Source: Phycomyces nitens
Lineage: Eukaryota > Mucoromycota > Mucoromycetes > Mucorales > Phycomycetaceae
DNA: 64,000 nt
Assembly (NCBI GenBank): GCA_022702545.1
Contig: JAHRBC010000004.1
Coordinates: 868,001 to 932,000 of the forward strand
Direction of reading: 5' to 3'
This document shows, one piece after another, positions 1-10,643 of this stretch. The position numbers and the translations under genes were made by a program. The stretch's first letter is position 1, and every line of letters starts with the position of its first letter. The notes beneath the pieces were generated by a model. It did no database searches. It was not told the DNA's origin and was given only the letters and a program-made list of their open reading frames with translations.

Positions 1-279
1 CTCAGATGTTTTATAACTTTTTTTTTGCAAAAAGTCTTGGGCTTTTGAAAAAGTATGTAAAAAAGTTGATATCAAAGTCCAAATGCACCAGAGTTGTGAT
101 TTTTGCAAGCTTTTGAATCCGAGTCACTGATACATAATACGTTTCCATAGACTTTTAAAATACACATTAAACAGTGGTTTATCATTGGTTTCGACTTTAT
201 TGATTTCAAGTACGACAAAGTGCTTTCTATTGAACTCATGTTGGAATTATTTGTATTTAATGCTACAACAACAAGATTT

Positions 280-720
280 GTCAAAGAATTCGTTTATAAA
301 GAACAATTGGAAAAAAAGCTCAAGAGAGGCTACGTTATGCCAAGAGTTCAAGATGGAGGAATTTAGCTGTGGTATGGAAAGCTTATAACTGTTGATAATA
401 CGCTAAGTTAGTAAAAGTACATTAATCTTTTAAAGCATAATTCCGTGCCCTGGTTTAAAAGTCTCGAGTAAAGGAAGCATATATAACTTCTTTTCCAAAA
501 ATATAATCCCCCCTTTCATAAAAATATGTTGGCTGAAGAGTACAAAAACAAGGTAACTCTTTCTGCTATATGACATGGCCAACCAACAGCCCTGATCTGA
601 ACCCAATAAAAAACATGTGATCCTATCTGGAACATAAGCTGAGAGTCGGGAAGGTAAAGCCCACAAAGAAATACACTCTTTGGCTTGTGCACTACGAAAA
701 GAATGAAAAAAAGTTATCTA
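280..720 (+). pseudogene. Decayed Tc1/mariner transposase fragment
   Basis: Translation in shifting frames gives two blocks typical of Tc1/mariner transposases. Around 320-380 there is a GYVMPRVQDGG-like stretch, matching the region before the second catalytic Asp. From 576 there is WPTNSPDLNPIKNM followed by TGA. In active family members this block reads SPDLNPIE plus an aromatic residue, and the Glu is the third catalytic acidic residue. Here it is Lys, the following Trp codon is a stop, and frameshifts lie between the blocks. The copy is dead. No clear terminal inverted repeats were seen, so it is probably truncated by the window edge or by decay. The family call is firm; the exact limits are not. 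Confidence 0.7.
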
Positions 721-1208
721 AAATAGTTGTAGAATCCCACTATATATCAATGCCAAATTGGATTCAAGACCTCAATATATAATAAATCTCATGCTCACTA
801 TTAAACTTTCAAATAAATTATATATACATATATACATATATATTATATCACTCATAATTTCTACAGTCTTTTATCTATAGTTTATTCTGATGGAAAGATG
901 TAAAGGAGTTGTGTATTTTAATTGAAATATTTCATTATTCTAAAAAGCTAATGAATTAGTTTAGGTCAGTATATGTTTTCTTTTAGTATTTTATTGATCA
1001 GTTATCACGAAAGGCGTGTTGCTTCTGAAATGTCATTAGAATGGACTTGGATGAAATATATGGAGATAAAATTTGACAATATAAGATGATAAAGAAAATA
1101 AAAGAGAAATGACTGTATATAAGAACATCTTGACATTTTATAAAAATGTTTATTTATTACAGGAAATCAAAAATAATAATAGTGAAAAGTATTAAAATAA
1201 GGGTTTTG

Positions 1209-2582
1209 TTATTTTGGCAAGTATCCAGTAATTGTAGCTGCAATTAGACATCCAATTGAAGCAATAGTGGAAAGAACGAATGCTATAAACACAAGATTAT
1301 TTTTTGTCAATTTGGTTGATTTACCAATAACAAATATGGCGACAATAACAATAGGACTAAGAATCCAGGACAATACAAGCCATTGTGTTGTACTATGAGC
1401 ATTATAATCTGCCCAAATACCAATTAGCAATGGCGCTACCATTCCTAGAATCGCGGAGATCTTAGCAATAGTTATATCATCATCAAAGTCAGGAACATCA
1501 ATAGATTCAGCCAATTGTTTACAATCCTCTTTAATCAAAGCTGTTTTGATGGCTTCAGGAGACAGTTCTTGATCATCCTTGATACTAAATGTCATGCTTT
1601 GCTTGTGTAGCATAAAGAGAGAAGTTGACTGAAGGACGGACATTGCGGTGTAGATAATAATTATGACCTTGGCCCATCGATCTCCATTTATATCCATGCA
1701 TGAAATCGTAGTAAAGAATAGCTGCCCGAATGTGACAAATATTTCAATATACGAGGTTTCATCCATGTTGTGAGCAGATTCAAGCTTGTCTATCATATTC
1801 GTCGACAGGTAACGCACATTTTCTGGTTTTATTTGTCTTTGGTATTTGCATGTTGCTCCTGGACCACTGGTGATTATTTTACCTGACAGGCAAAAAGTGT
1901 CCTCCTCCAAAGTTTTGTCTTCATTTTCAAAGCCGATAATTAGAAATCCATTTAGAATGCAATGCTTTGTCTTCTTTGCATTTTCAGGACCGAGAGCATG
2001 CAAAAAAGCCGCCAGATAAGCTGAATTATTGTCTTCAATATTTATGTTTTTTGCCTTTTGGTCAGTGACAAGACGATCTCTTAGACGGATAGCTCGGGAA
2101 CGCAGTTTATATGAATCTGATATCATGGCGTTATTGTCTTTATCTTTCTCAGATTCTTGTGCTGATGGGATACTTAAAATCGACGGATCAGATGACTCTG
2201 CTTTGGGTGTAGTTTGGCAGTCTTTTTCTTTTTCTTCTTCTTTGCCGTAACCTTTTAACATGGAGCTGTACTGGGAAATGCCGAGAATTCTATCATCATA
2301 AAGTGCTCTAGCCATAGACCTTACTGCAAAACCTATCCCACCGCAAGGATAAATCAGGGCCATAAAGCGCCGAAACGTTGTTTCAGAAGTATTGACATCA
2401 TTTCGAGGTCGAATTGTTAGGACGTGTGTCATGTAGCCAAACAGGATAGTTTTCAGGATCGAAACTATAGGTAGTTTACTGGTCGCTTGTGTATCTTCTT
2501 GCTGAATTGGTGGAGCATAGCATTTAGGTACAAATATTAAGAATAAAAAATACAAAATAAATTGTAATTTTTGTAGAAACAT
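1209..2582 (-). CDS. Signal-peptide membrane protein, unknown function
   Basis: A single-exon 457-aa ORF. Residues 1-23 form a clear signal peptide (Lys, hydrophobic run, then KCYA-P). A luminal or extracellular segment follows, containing FGYMTHVLTIRPR and the Gly-rich LIYPCGGIGFAVRSMARAL. A charged Glu/Lys/Ser-rich linker lies at about 110-150. Four or so hydrophobic spans occupy the C-terminal 200 residues, including a stretch near 285-315 and three near 385-455. The layout is that of a secretory-pathway or plasma-membrane protein. I recognise no named family; sensory or fungal-specific membrane functions are only guesses. It is flanked by repeat remnants on both sides but its frame is intact, suggesting it is maintained. 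Confidence 0.7.
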   Translation of the reverse strand: MFLQKLQFILYFLFLIFVPKCYAPPIQQEDTQATSKLPIVSILKTILFGYMTHVLTIRPRNDVNTSETTFRRFMALIYPCGGIGFAVRSMARALYDDRILGISQYSSMLKGYGKEEEKEKDCQTTPKAESSDPSILSIPSAQESEKDKDNNAMISDSYKLRSRAIRLRDRLVTDQKAKNINIEDNNSAYLAAFLHALGPENAKKTKHCILNGFLIIGFENEDKTLEEDTFCLSGKIITSGPGATCKYQRQIKPENVRYLSTNMIDKLESAHNMDETSYIEIFVTFGQLFFTTISCMDINGDRWAKVIIIIYTAMSVLQSTSLFMLHKQSMTFSIKDDQELSPEAIKTALIKEDCKQLAESIDVPDFDDDITIAKISAILGMVAPLLIGIWADYNAHSTTQWLVLSWILSPIVIVAIFVIGKSTKLTKNNLVFIAFVLSTIASIGCLIAATITGYLPK

Positions 2583-3120
2583 TATTCAAAAATAAGTTGC
2601 AAAGAGAGATATAAGAATTGTTTTTTGTTTTGAGTGTTCTTTACAAGGAAAGCGTAAGACTTGGTTATTAAAAATACTGCTTATATACTTTTTCAGCAAA
2701 GGCTTAATATAAGGGCTGAGATTCTAAGCCAAATGGGCATTTGTAGGTTGATCCAAAGATGAGGCTGTTGTAACTTTCAAGCAACCTTGATAATGACATT
2801 GGAGTCCAATACTTTTTCTTCGTACATATTTGATCTTTGTCCTACAGACTAAAGACCATTCAAGATCTGTACAAAGTCTCTTATGCAGTATAATATGAAA
2901 GTTTTGAAATTTTTAGATATTTCGGCTTAGAATTGATAAAAAAACGGAATGTGTGTATATGGCAAGAAAAATAAAGGCTGCTGCCTGTTATTTAAACTCT
3001 ACAAATTCAATATTTATTCTGACTGATATCAATCTAAAAATTGTACGCTATGGATGACAGTAGATCAATAAAATACAAAAACATATGTATTTTACAGATT
3101 TCTGTGTAAACATTTACTAA
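2583..3120. other. Intergenic, AT-rich
   Basis: This is the probable promoter of the minus-strand membrane-protein gene, followed by AT-rich DNA up to the retroelement remnant. No coding signal, repeat or RNA gene was recognised. Confidence 0.5.
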
Positions 3121-3134
3121 ATAGAGAGTAAACT

Positions 3135-4830
3135 ATGGAAAATATCATTCCAATTAATGAACAAAAACATTGTCAACAGACAACCCTCTGAGAACAGGTA
3201 GAAGAATTATTCAGAGAACTTGACCAACAACGAACAAGGATTAAAGAAATTTGGGCAAACCGAACCGAATTCACTTTGGCTATTACCGAAGCCCTGAATA
3301 ATTCATTTCCGGCGCAACTCACAAGACAGAGATGCCCAAGACGTCTCTATTAAAGCACTTGGGTTTCCATAAAGCATTCAGCACTTGGAATATCCAGCAG
3401 AGGATAATGGAAAGACGAATTCGTTAGATTGAGACTTTGTTGAACACGTTCAGAAAGCTAGCTTTGAGGAAAAAAAGTTGTCTGAGGTACCACTTTATAT
3501 GATCATGGACATTCAAACTATACTCGAGGGGCTTATAGACCAAGAGAAAAATGACAATTCTGAGGAGGTTATTTATGTGGGAACTGACCATGTAGTCAAA
3601 ATTTTCAATTTAGAGGACGAGAAAATGACATCCAATCCTTCCACCCGCCCAATCGGCCTTCTCAAGAGTCAACTTATACAGCAAATGATACAGTCAACGC
3701 ACAATTATACAATATCCCAGGGTGGAATCTTACCTGGTGGGCACCTAATACACTTTTACATGTATTGGAAACAAATCACAACATACCCATGGCCCCGAGC
3801 TATTGTCAAAGAGGAATACAAACTGCAATTTCCAACAGATCCCAAACCATTGAAAATCAAGTCATTGTCTTTTAATCCAACCTGCCAACAAATCATTGGT
3901 CCTGAGAACACCTTACCCGACCAGCTGTCCCACAAACATATTCCTCTTTATGAGCAAGCAATTTAAAAAGAAGCCGTTCCTGCAAGTACTTTAACAATAG
4001 TATCCATTGAGAACAGACGCCTTTACACCATCTAACAGCCATCAACTCGAGAGATATTGGAGTCTTTATCCGCATTCACTGGCCATTTAGGCTTTATCAA
4101 CAATTTACGGCCCACGTTTGGTCTGATCAATGATGCTCAAAGCGACATTCACGAATAAATCCAACCATATACAACCGGACAAATGGCTTATACTTTCAGT
4201 TCAACTACACAAAGCTTACCAGCCAATACCTCAACACCTTGCACACCTCAATGACTTTTGTGTTTCGATTTTTTCTTTCAGGAAATCCCTCTAGCCATCC
4301 AACCAGCCATTCAACCTTTCTTTGCAACAGGCGTCGAACAGACGTAAATGTCACCACTACACCGCAACTGGAAACATGGTATACCAACAAGATGACCAAT
4401 TTTATCCTGTATAATTGGTCAGACTTAGATACCTTGCTACAAAACTAGAAAATCAAGTCAATTAGATTGTTATGTTTCGCTACTATGGCTCGACCAAGAT
4501 TTGACAAGGGTCAACTTTAATTATCGACTCCTCAAAATCCATTCTTACGGGTGTCACCATATACTTTATGGAACCAAAAAAAAACTCAAGCCAAGGCTAA
4601 TCGAGTAAATACCATTCCAAATACCTGTATCTACCAAACACACACCCTAAATTCTTTTGTTTTGAAATCTGCCGAGATATGGGATCTACTACCACTAGAC
4701 CATACATTGTTATTGCTTTTATCGATAACCCCAACCAGTCACTTTAGTTTGTACATCCATCTTGTCAAACTGGGCCAAACTACTCATATTTCAAATAAAA
4801 TAGAGCCAATAAAGATTGATTTATAAACGA
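3135..4830 (+). pseudogene. Decayed DIRS-like (tyrosine-recombinase) retrotransposon
   Basis: Several plus-strand frames, broken by stops, resemble DIRS-type retroelements. The start at 3135 is gag-like with a QVEELFRELDQQRTRIKEIW helix. A continuous frame at 3478-3966 carries GGHLIHFYMYWKQITTYPW, matching the G-G-R/H-L-x-x-F-x-x-x-W-K-x-x-T-x-x-P-W block at the entry to DIRS reverse transcriptases. The following EQAI-stop-KEAV resembles the usual 'L-x-K-G-A-I-E' step. Near 4480-4800, MARPRFDKGQL, a LWNQKKTQAKANRVNTI block and PTSHFSLYIH resemble the recombinase region (R-P-x-D, basic 'KET-x-R' block, S-x-x-T-I-S-x-W). Multiple stops and frameshifts show it is non-functional. The assignment rests on motif memory; flanking split repeats were not found. 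Confidence 0.5.
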
Positions 4831-6060
4831 CACTCAATCTTAAGGTTGTCGAAAGACTGAACCAAACCACCAAAGCTCCAATTGTAACCAGCACCCAAGT
4901 TAATTTATAAATTTAATCTCAATTTCATGACCCCTAGCCATCCAACCACAAAACCATAGTTATTAGGCCTTGACAATAGAGCTATATACGGCTTCCTGCA
5001 CATTTAAAGTCGGCAAGCAACCCCACAATAATTCAACAAATCTCACATTAATTAAATCATATACAGTTTTACATGCCTCTTTATAAAATCCACCTATAAA
5101 TGCGCCAAATATCCTTGTGAAAAAAAAAAAAAACACCAGCATCAAGATTAATTTTTGGAGCAAAGCCTTGAGACGTCAACCTTGTACTCCACCAATCAGT
5201 AGACATCCTCGGACTGTTATATGTTTATTCCCGCTACAGAAAAATTTTTCATTCAAAAAATAAAAAAACTTATAAATACCCCGAAAACTTCATTTTATAA
5301 CCTCCATCTTTCTCTTCTTGCTTGGTAAGCTATTCTTTATAAAATTTGACCTTTCACTAGAGCCCGCTGAGCGTATGAACAAAAGATGCTATATAACGTC
5401 AAACAAACTAGAGTTTCTGACTATATTAGTGCTGAGAACCCTTTATACTGATGTTTATACGTTCACGCGCTTGTGGCTTTTATTTTGGTCTTCATCATAA
5501 AATAACAATACTAATAATCTATTGTTATCAGATTATTATTATCAACTTGAACAATCGATCATCATCCGCCCCTAAGCAATCAATTTCAAAATGGTAAGAA
5601 TACACTTTTAGTAAACCAAATAAGAAAGAGAGAAGGTCAATGATGATAGAAACTTTTGTTGGAATTACCGTCTGAAACTTCTGTGGATAAAAATTGGCTG
5701 TATACCTGAGCCTTTCTCTCTTTCTAAATATTTTTCACTTTTAAAAAGTAAATATTTATTCTGAAATATGTGTACTCATCATTATCTTTATGATGTAGAT
5801 GTCATCATTCTCAATTGACTGCTTATTACTGTGATTCGGTGTAAATCTATCTGCAGATGGTAAGCATCGTTCAAAATTCCTTTTTATATATTTTTGGTGG
5901 TTCTATATGATGATCTATTAGATGACGAGTCAGATGAGTAATTCGGTGTTGACACAACTTTTTTATTACCATTCATGCAAAACTGAGAACAATATTTTAT
6001 AAAACATTTTCATTTCCATCGATGAAAAGATTGCATGGCTAATCAAATTTTATATTCGTT
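4831..6060. other. Intergenic with a promoter-like segment
   Basis: Mostly AT-rich. TATAAATA at 5271-5278 is followed by a pyrimidine-rich stretch and, at 5591, an ATG directly followed by GTAAGA. A second ATG-GTAAGC lies at 5857. ATG followed at once by a splice donor is a layout often seen in highly expressed fungal genes, but I could not build a continuing protein. It may be the 5' end of a dead gene. Confidence 0.25.
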
Positions 6061-6345
6061 TAGATTCTGCACCTCTTGATCAAAAGATCGCTATTGCGAC
6101 TGTAATTTCTTTGTATTGGTAAGTAATCTATATTTCATTTCTAAAGTCTCTGGGATCCAACGGATGATACAAACCAAACCAAAGACAAGCATATGTCTGA
6201 ATTTTCATGTGGAGCAGTTTACGACTGATGGATTGACCCAAAAGAGAATTGTGAATGTGTTGAAAAGACAAGATGTCTAACATTTCATTCATTTTTTTCA
6301 GATTTCCAATTTCCAATTTCAAAACTATGCATGAAATTACAATCA
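6061..6345 (+). pseudogene. Possible Tc1-like helix-turn-helix remnant
   Basis: Pieces read as MSEFSCGAVYD and, after a frameshift, IVNVLKRQDV. Together they resemble the N-terminal HTH of Tc1-type transposases (M-S-E-x-x-R-G-x-I ... I-A-x-x-L). Upstream a 54-nt open stretch (DSAPLDQKIAIATVISLYW) ends at a GTAAGT donor. There is a TGA in the frame and no downstream catalytic domain. This is a weak call; it could equally be noise or a decayed host exon. Confidence 0.25.
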
Positions 6346-6393
6346 CACTATTATTTTGGTTCCAATCACAAGGTAATTATGGGATTCCTTCTC

Positions 6394-6503
6394 CAAAGAA
6401 TGACAAGATACAAGGATGATCATTATATCACGACGGTCTTCTGATAATAACTGAAGAAACCGAGTTCTACTCACCTTATCTGAATTTATCTTGTCATTCT
6501 TTG
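6394..6503. repeat. 17-bp perfect inverted repeat
   Basis: CAAAGAATGACAAGATA at 6394-6410 is repeated exactly as its reverse complement at 6487-6503, with 76 bp between. The two arms could be terminal repeats of a tiny non-autonomous element or a hairpin stem. It lies just downstream of the possible Tc1 remnant. No coding content lies between the arms. Confidence 0.7.
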
Positions 6504-7554
6504 AATGTCTTGCTAAAAAAATAACACAGTTTATTAATAATTGTTTATTTTTTATTAGGTTTGTTATTCATGTATATATAAATAAATGTAAATAGAATTA
6601 TTATAAAATTTAATAAATATTTTTCAAAAAAATTATACTTGTGGCTTACAACTGTTGATAAACTATTATACTATAATTATTTATATATATGAATTCCCAG
6701 TTTTATATATATATATAAAAAAGATTTGCTATATTCCAGGATGTAGGAATATTTTCTTAATTACCGTATTAGCCTCTTTTTTGTTTTGTTGCATCGTGCA
6801 ATCTAAAGTTGGTCTAATATAAAACTCGCCTAAATAAAAACCGTCAAAACCTAAATGGGCAAGGCAAATAACATAAAGTGATTGTACACCATTCTTTTCT
6901 TGTAAAAGTTTCAAAGGTGACTTGCTATCTAATCAAGCCATACATAAAGTACAAAAATTGGGCTTGGGAGTGTATGTCACTGCAAAGTATAAATCTGATC
7001 ATTCTCCAACAACCATGCTTATGTTTCAACAAATAACATATTTATATTTATATATATATATATCATAAATGACTGGTGTCAAGACCTTGATGCTGTCCTG
7101 AATGTGAGATTGCTTCAATGCATTTTCTACACTCCAAATCTACCCTCTTTTCATTTGAAATGACAGTCATTAATCCACGGTTCTATGGTTGCCAACTCTA
7201 TCAAAAATATAATAATACCGTGACTATACTTGGCCTGTGGTAGAGCTATTGTCAGAATTGATTCAGATACAAGAGAATCAACAAGTCCATGGCTTTGTTT
7301 TATGCCATTTATTAAACATAATCCCTTTAAAATAATCACAGACAGCATGTAATTCTAACCCTCTAGTCAAAAAATGTCTCGAGAGCATCCATTGAGTACA
7401 TATCCTTTTGCTTATAAATCAACCTTAAAGCACAAACATAAATCATAGTTTGAATGAACCTTTATTTTGAAACTGTACAATTTTTTTTATAAGACGTACA
7501 AATAATTTGTGAGAATGGCGTAAATAAAACAAAACGAATGAACAATGCAAATAT
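6504..7554. other. Intergenic, AT-rich
   Basis: Strongly AT-rich, with runs of TA dinucleotides near 6690-6715 and 7045-7065. No gene, RNA or element was recognised. The last 100 bp is the 3' flank of TIF6. Confidence 0.5.
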
Positions 7555-8526
7555 TTATGAGTAGGTGTCGACCAGAGTATCTCTGAGCTCGTTGACAATG
7601 GCACTGGGCTGAGCGTCCTGGAGCTTGAAGATGCTCTCCATAACACTCAATTCAGTAGAGGTGGTGTCCATACCAGCAAAGGCACACCAATCATTGACAA
7701 CACAACCAGCACCAATGACATCTGAACCACGGTTGACAGTACCGGCAACGAGAGGGATCTGCAACAAGGATGACAGTTCATCCTGGTCCTGGATCGATGT
7801 ACGGGGGTGAACAAGACCACCCTGGTTGCTCAAGGCACAGTAAGATCCAACCAAGACATTGTCAGCGACTGTCTGTCTGAAAACCTCGACCTGAAGAATA
7901 TCTGCAATGATCTCCTCGGTTTCCTATTATCATCAACATACACATTAATGAGTTAGAAGCTGATTTGCCTAGAATATGTGCAATTGGGCATCTTTGTCTA
8001 GGTTGGTGTGCTTACACGATCGATATCGGGGTGAACAAGAGCAACATAGTCGTTGCATGCAATAACGTTGCCAAGAGCTGACAAACGTTCCTCAACACGC
8101 TGAACGTGGACGCTGTCGGGCAAAGAGTTGCGAAGATGCTGGAGTTCCTGATCGGTAGTGGTGTTGGGAACCAAGAGACCATTCTTGTTACCAACAGTCA
8201 AGCGACCGACAATGCGAGTACCGGCAATGGAAGTGTGAACAATGGGAATCACATCACCCAATTCACCCTCAAAGACACTATAATACACAACAATCTGTTC
8301 AATACACATTCACTTTGTATATATATAAAATAAACTTTTGAGATCCTCGAGTGAATCTACCTGTAAAAGTTCTCGGATCCTCCAAGGGCAGTGATGCAGT
8401 AACTGTTGGTCAGACGAGAGAAAACACCAATCTCATTGCTGTTTTCGAATTGTGCGCCTGAGTACCATGTTAATCCAAGAACAACACTGCAGCCAGAAAA
8501 ATATTTATCAACTTACGGACAGCCAT
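7555..8526 (-). CDS. TIF6: Translation initiation factor 6 (eIF6)
   Basis: Exons 8526-8517, 8457-8361, 8277-8016 and 7923-7555 join in phase to 245 aa, exactly the usual length of eIF6. The product starts [16 protein letters not shown] and contains [65 protein letters not shown] and [19 protein letters not shown], all near-identical to the conserved family. eIF6 is the anti-association factor that binds the 60S subunit at the uL14 face. It is needed for late pre-60S maturation in the nucleolus and cytoplasm and is released by Sdo1/Efl1. The first exon is only 10 nt long, so the true start is easy to miss. The ATG is fixed by the conserved MAVR N-terminus. It is divergent from the ARP10-like gene, with 187 bp between start codons. 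Confidence 0.97.
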
Positions 8527-8713
8527 CGTGTTTAATCGATAACAGAAAGGGAAAAAAGGGAAAAAAAGGAGGAGATTCTCTATATACTTCTTTCATATTA
8601 TTTTTTTATTTTTTTATTTTTATATGGAAATATTGTGAACATCGTGACTGCTGGCCCTGGATGAGGAAGTGGCATTTCACAGAATGTAGGACAATGAATA
8701 AGACATTACCATC
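8527..8713. promoter_or_regulatory. 187-bp bidirectional promoter, TIF6 / ARP10-like
   Basis: Only 187 bp separate the start codons of two divergent genes. The segment has a purine-rich tract (GGGAAAAAAGGGAAAAAAGG) next to TIF6 and a T-rich tract in the middle. No canonical TATA box is obvious for either gene. Both untranslated leaders must fit here, so core promoter elements overlap or leaders are very short. Confidence 0.6.
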
Positions 8714-10479
8714 ATGACAACCACGTCATCCGAACCTCTCTCATCAAACTACTTTGCAAGTTATACGTCTGCATCGTCTCTCCACAACTTTGCCCGTCGA
8801 CATTCGATTTATGGCACTGAAGATAGAGTTGTATTGGATATAGGATCACTCTACATCAAGTGTGGATTCTCTGGAGAATCTCATCCACGCCATGTCGTTC
8901 CAACATGGACTCGACTACAGTCCTCCCGAACCAGCGATGGAGAGGCCCATTGTGTGGATGGACCCATGGGAGAATTGTATGATTTGGACATGATGGCCAA
9001 GGGAAACTTGCAGCAACTAAAGGAGAAACTAAAGAAGTTGCTCCATGACATTTATTTTCGGTATGACAAAACAAACAAAAGAAATAGAAAAAAAAAGAGT
9101 TGCCCTTTTATCAAAAGGGAATGAATTTGGTTTTAATCCTAAGCATAGATTGTTATTAACTGATCCAAAGTCTCGCAAGGTGATCTTGTGTGAGTCTCCC
9201 TTGGCACCGGTTATACTCAAGCAGACAATTGCCAAGATCCTCTTTGACTATTTCCAAGTAGTGTATTCGACTAAATTAAACATTACAGGACTCATTGTAA
9301 CACATAATAGGTACCCTCTATTTCGTTTGTGCCTATACATCTCATGGCCCTTCTTACTACTGGAATGACCAAAGGATTGGTACTGGACTGTGGCCATCTC
9401 GAGACAAACATCCTGCCCGTAAGATCAAGAATAGATGATTGCTGGTCAGGGCAAGAGCATTTACATTGTTTCTTCTTTTCTTTCTTTTATTCTAGTTGTA
9501 TGATATGCGCCCATTGCTTCCATATGTCACCACTACTCCATTAGCTGGTAGATCATTGGGACTTCGCTTGAGAGCTCTGTTGCTAGGCCATGGCCGATAT
9601 ATACCCCCTTCTACTCTCCAGCTTTCCCTTGCCCCTCAGAACCCTGTCCCGGTCGCACTCCTGACACCCGATTTACTCGAGGACATGAAGACCCGGGTGC
9701 TGTTTTGCTCCCCAGTAAAGATGCCACACGAGGAAGAGGATCGTTTGGTAGAGTACAAGAATCTTAGTATTGCTACAGATTTGTATTATCCAATTGCACT
9801 GCCGGACGGTAGCAAGGCCAATCTGTGGATTCCAGGCTGGGTGCGCGAAAGAGCTGCCGAGGTTCTATTCGAGGGCGATGAAGATGAGCCCAGTGTGGTC
9901 TACACTATTCTCGACTGTCTCTTAAAGGTAACAATTGAGCCAAGAGAGATCCAATTGAGGTGTTGGTTCGCTAACAAAAAAAGAAACAACATATATTAGC
10001 TGCAACCAGATCTTCGTAAACACATGGTGGGATCACTGCTGATTATCGGTGGGACATCGCTCCTGCCCGGGTTCCATGCGCGCCTTAAGCAGGAGCTGTT
10101 ACAAATCATGAAATCGCCAACAGAATCAGAGAGAAAGCGCTACTCTTCCCTGCTCCAGCTGTGGGAATCTGTTCGATTTATAGACTCGCCCGAGGAAAGT
10201 GGCCGGGTTTTTATGAACAATGTTCGTGGGTGGATTGGAGGTAAGAGATACATTGCAAATTAGATGTTTGGTATATTAATAAAATAAAAAATAAAAATAA
10301 AATAATAAAATAAAATAAAAAATAAAATAATAATAATAATTAATTAATTGATTAATTATATATATATAGGGTCTTTAATGGGGTCCCTCAAGCTATCTGG
10401 AGAGGAGATGTCGCGCGAGAAGTTCGCTGGCCAGGTAATGGATTGGTCGATTGGAAACTGGAGTTCAGAAGAAGTGTAA
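8714..10479 (+). CDS. Actin-related protein, ARP10-like (dynactin pointed end)
   Basis: Exons 8714-9060, 9149-9257, 9311-9418, 9496-9927, 10000-10240 and 10370-10479 join in phase to 448 aa. Actin-fold landmarks are visible: phosphate-1 loop VVLDIGSLYIKCGFSGE (about 39-55), phosphate-2 loop LVLDCGHLETNILP (about 175-188) and adenosine motif LLIIGGTSLLPGF (about 345-357). Between them the protein is strongly divergent from actin. The N-terminal S/T-rich tail followed by IYGTEDRVVLDIGS and the overall length fit Arp10/Arp11 (ACTR10), the pointed-end cap of the Arp1 filament in dynactin, which supports dynein-driven nuclear and vesicle movement. Another divergent Arp cannot be fully excluded. 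The last intron (10241-10369) is filled with A/T-rich TAAAA and TAAT repeats. The gene ends 164 bp from the convergent LDB-like gene. Confidence 0.8.
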
Positions 10480-10643
10480 AGCTTGTTTTTAGAAATTAAA
10501 AGTCGACAAAAGTTATATTTTTGGCTTGAAACATGTTTTTACAAAGAAAAGAGAAAGATGGACGAAGCATAAGAGTCCTTATAAAACAACTGTACAGAAT
10601 GGGAAAAGTGTGGCGGGTTTCTCCCGGACCTCCAGCTTTTAAG

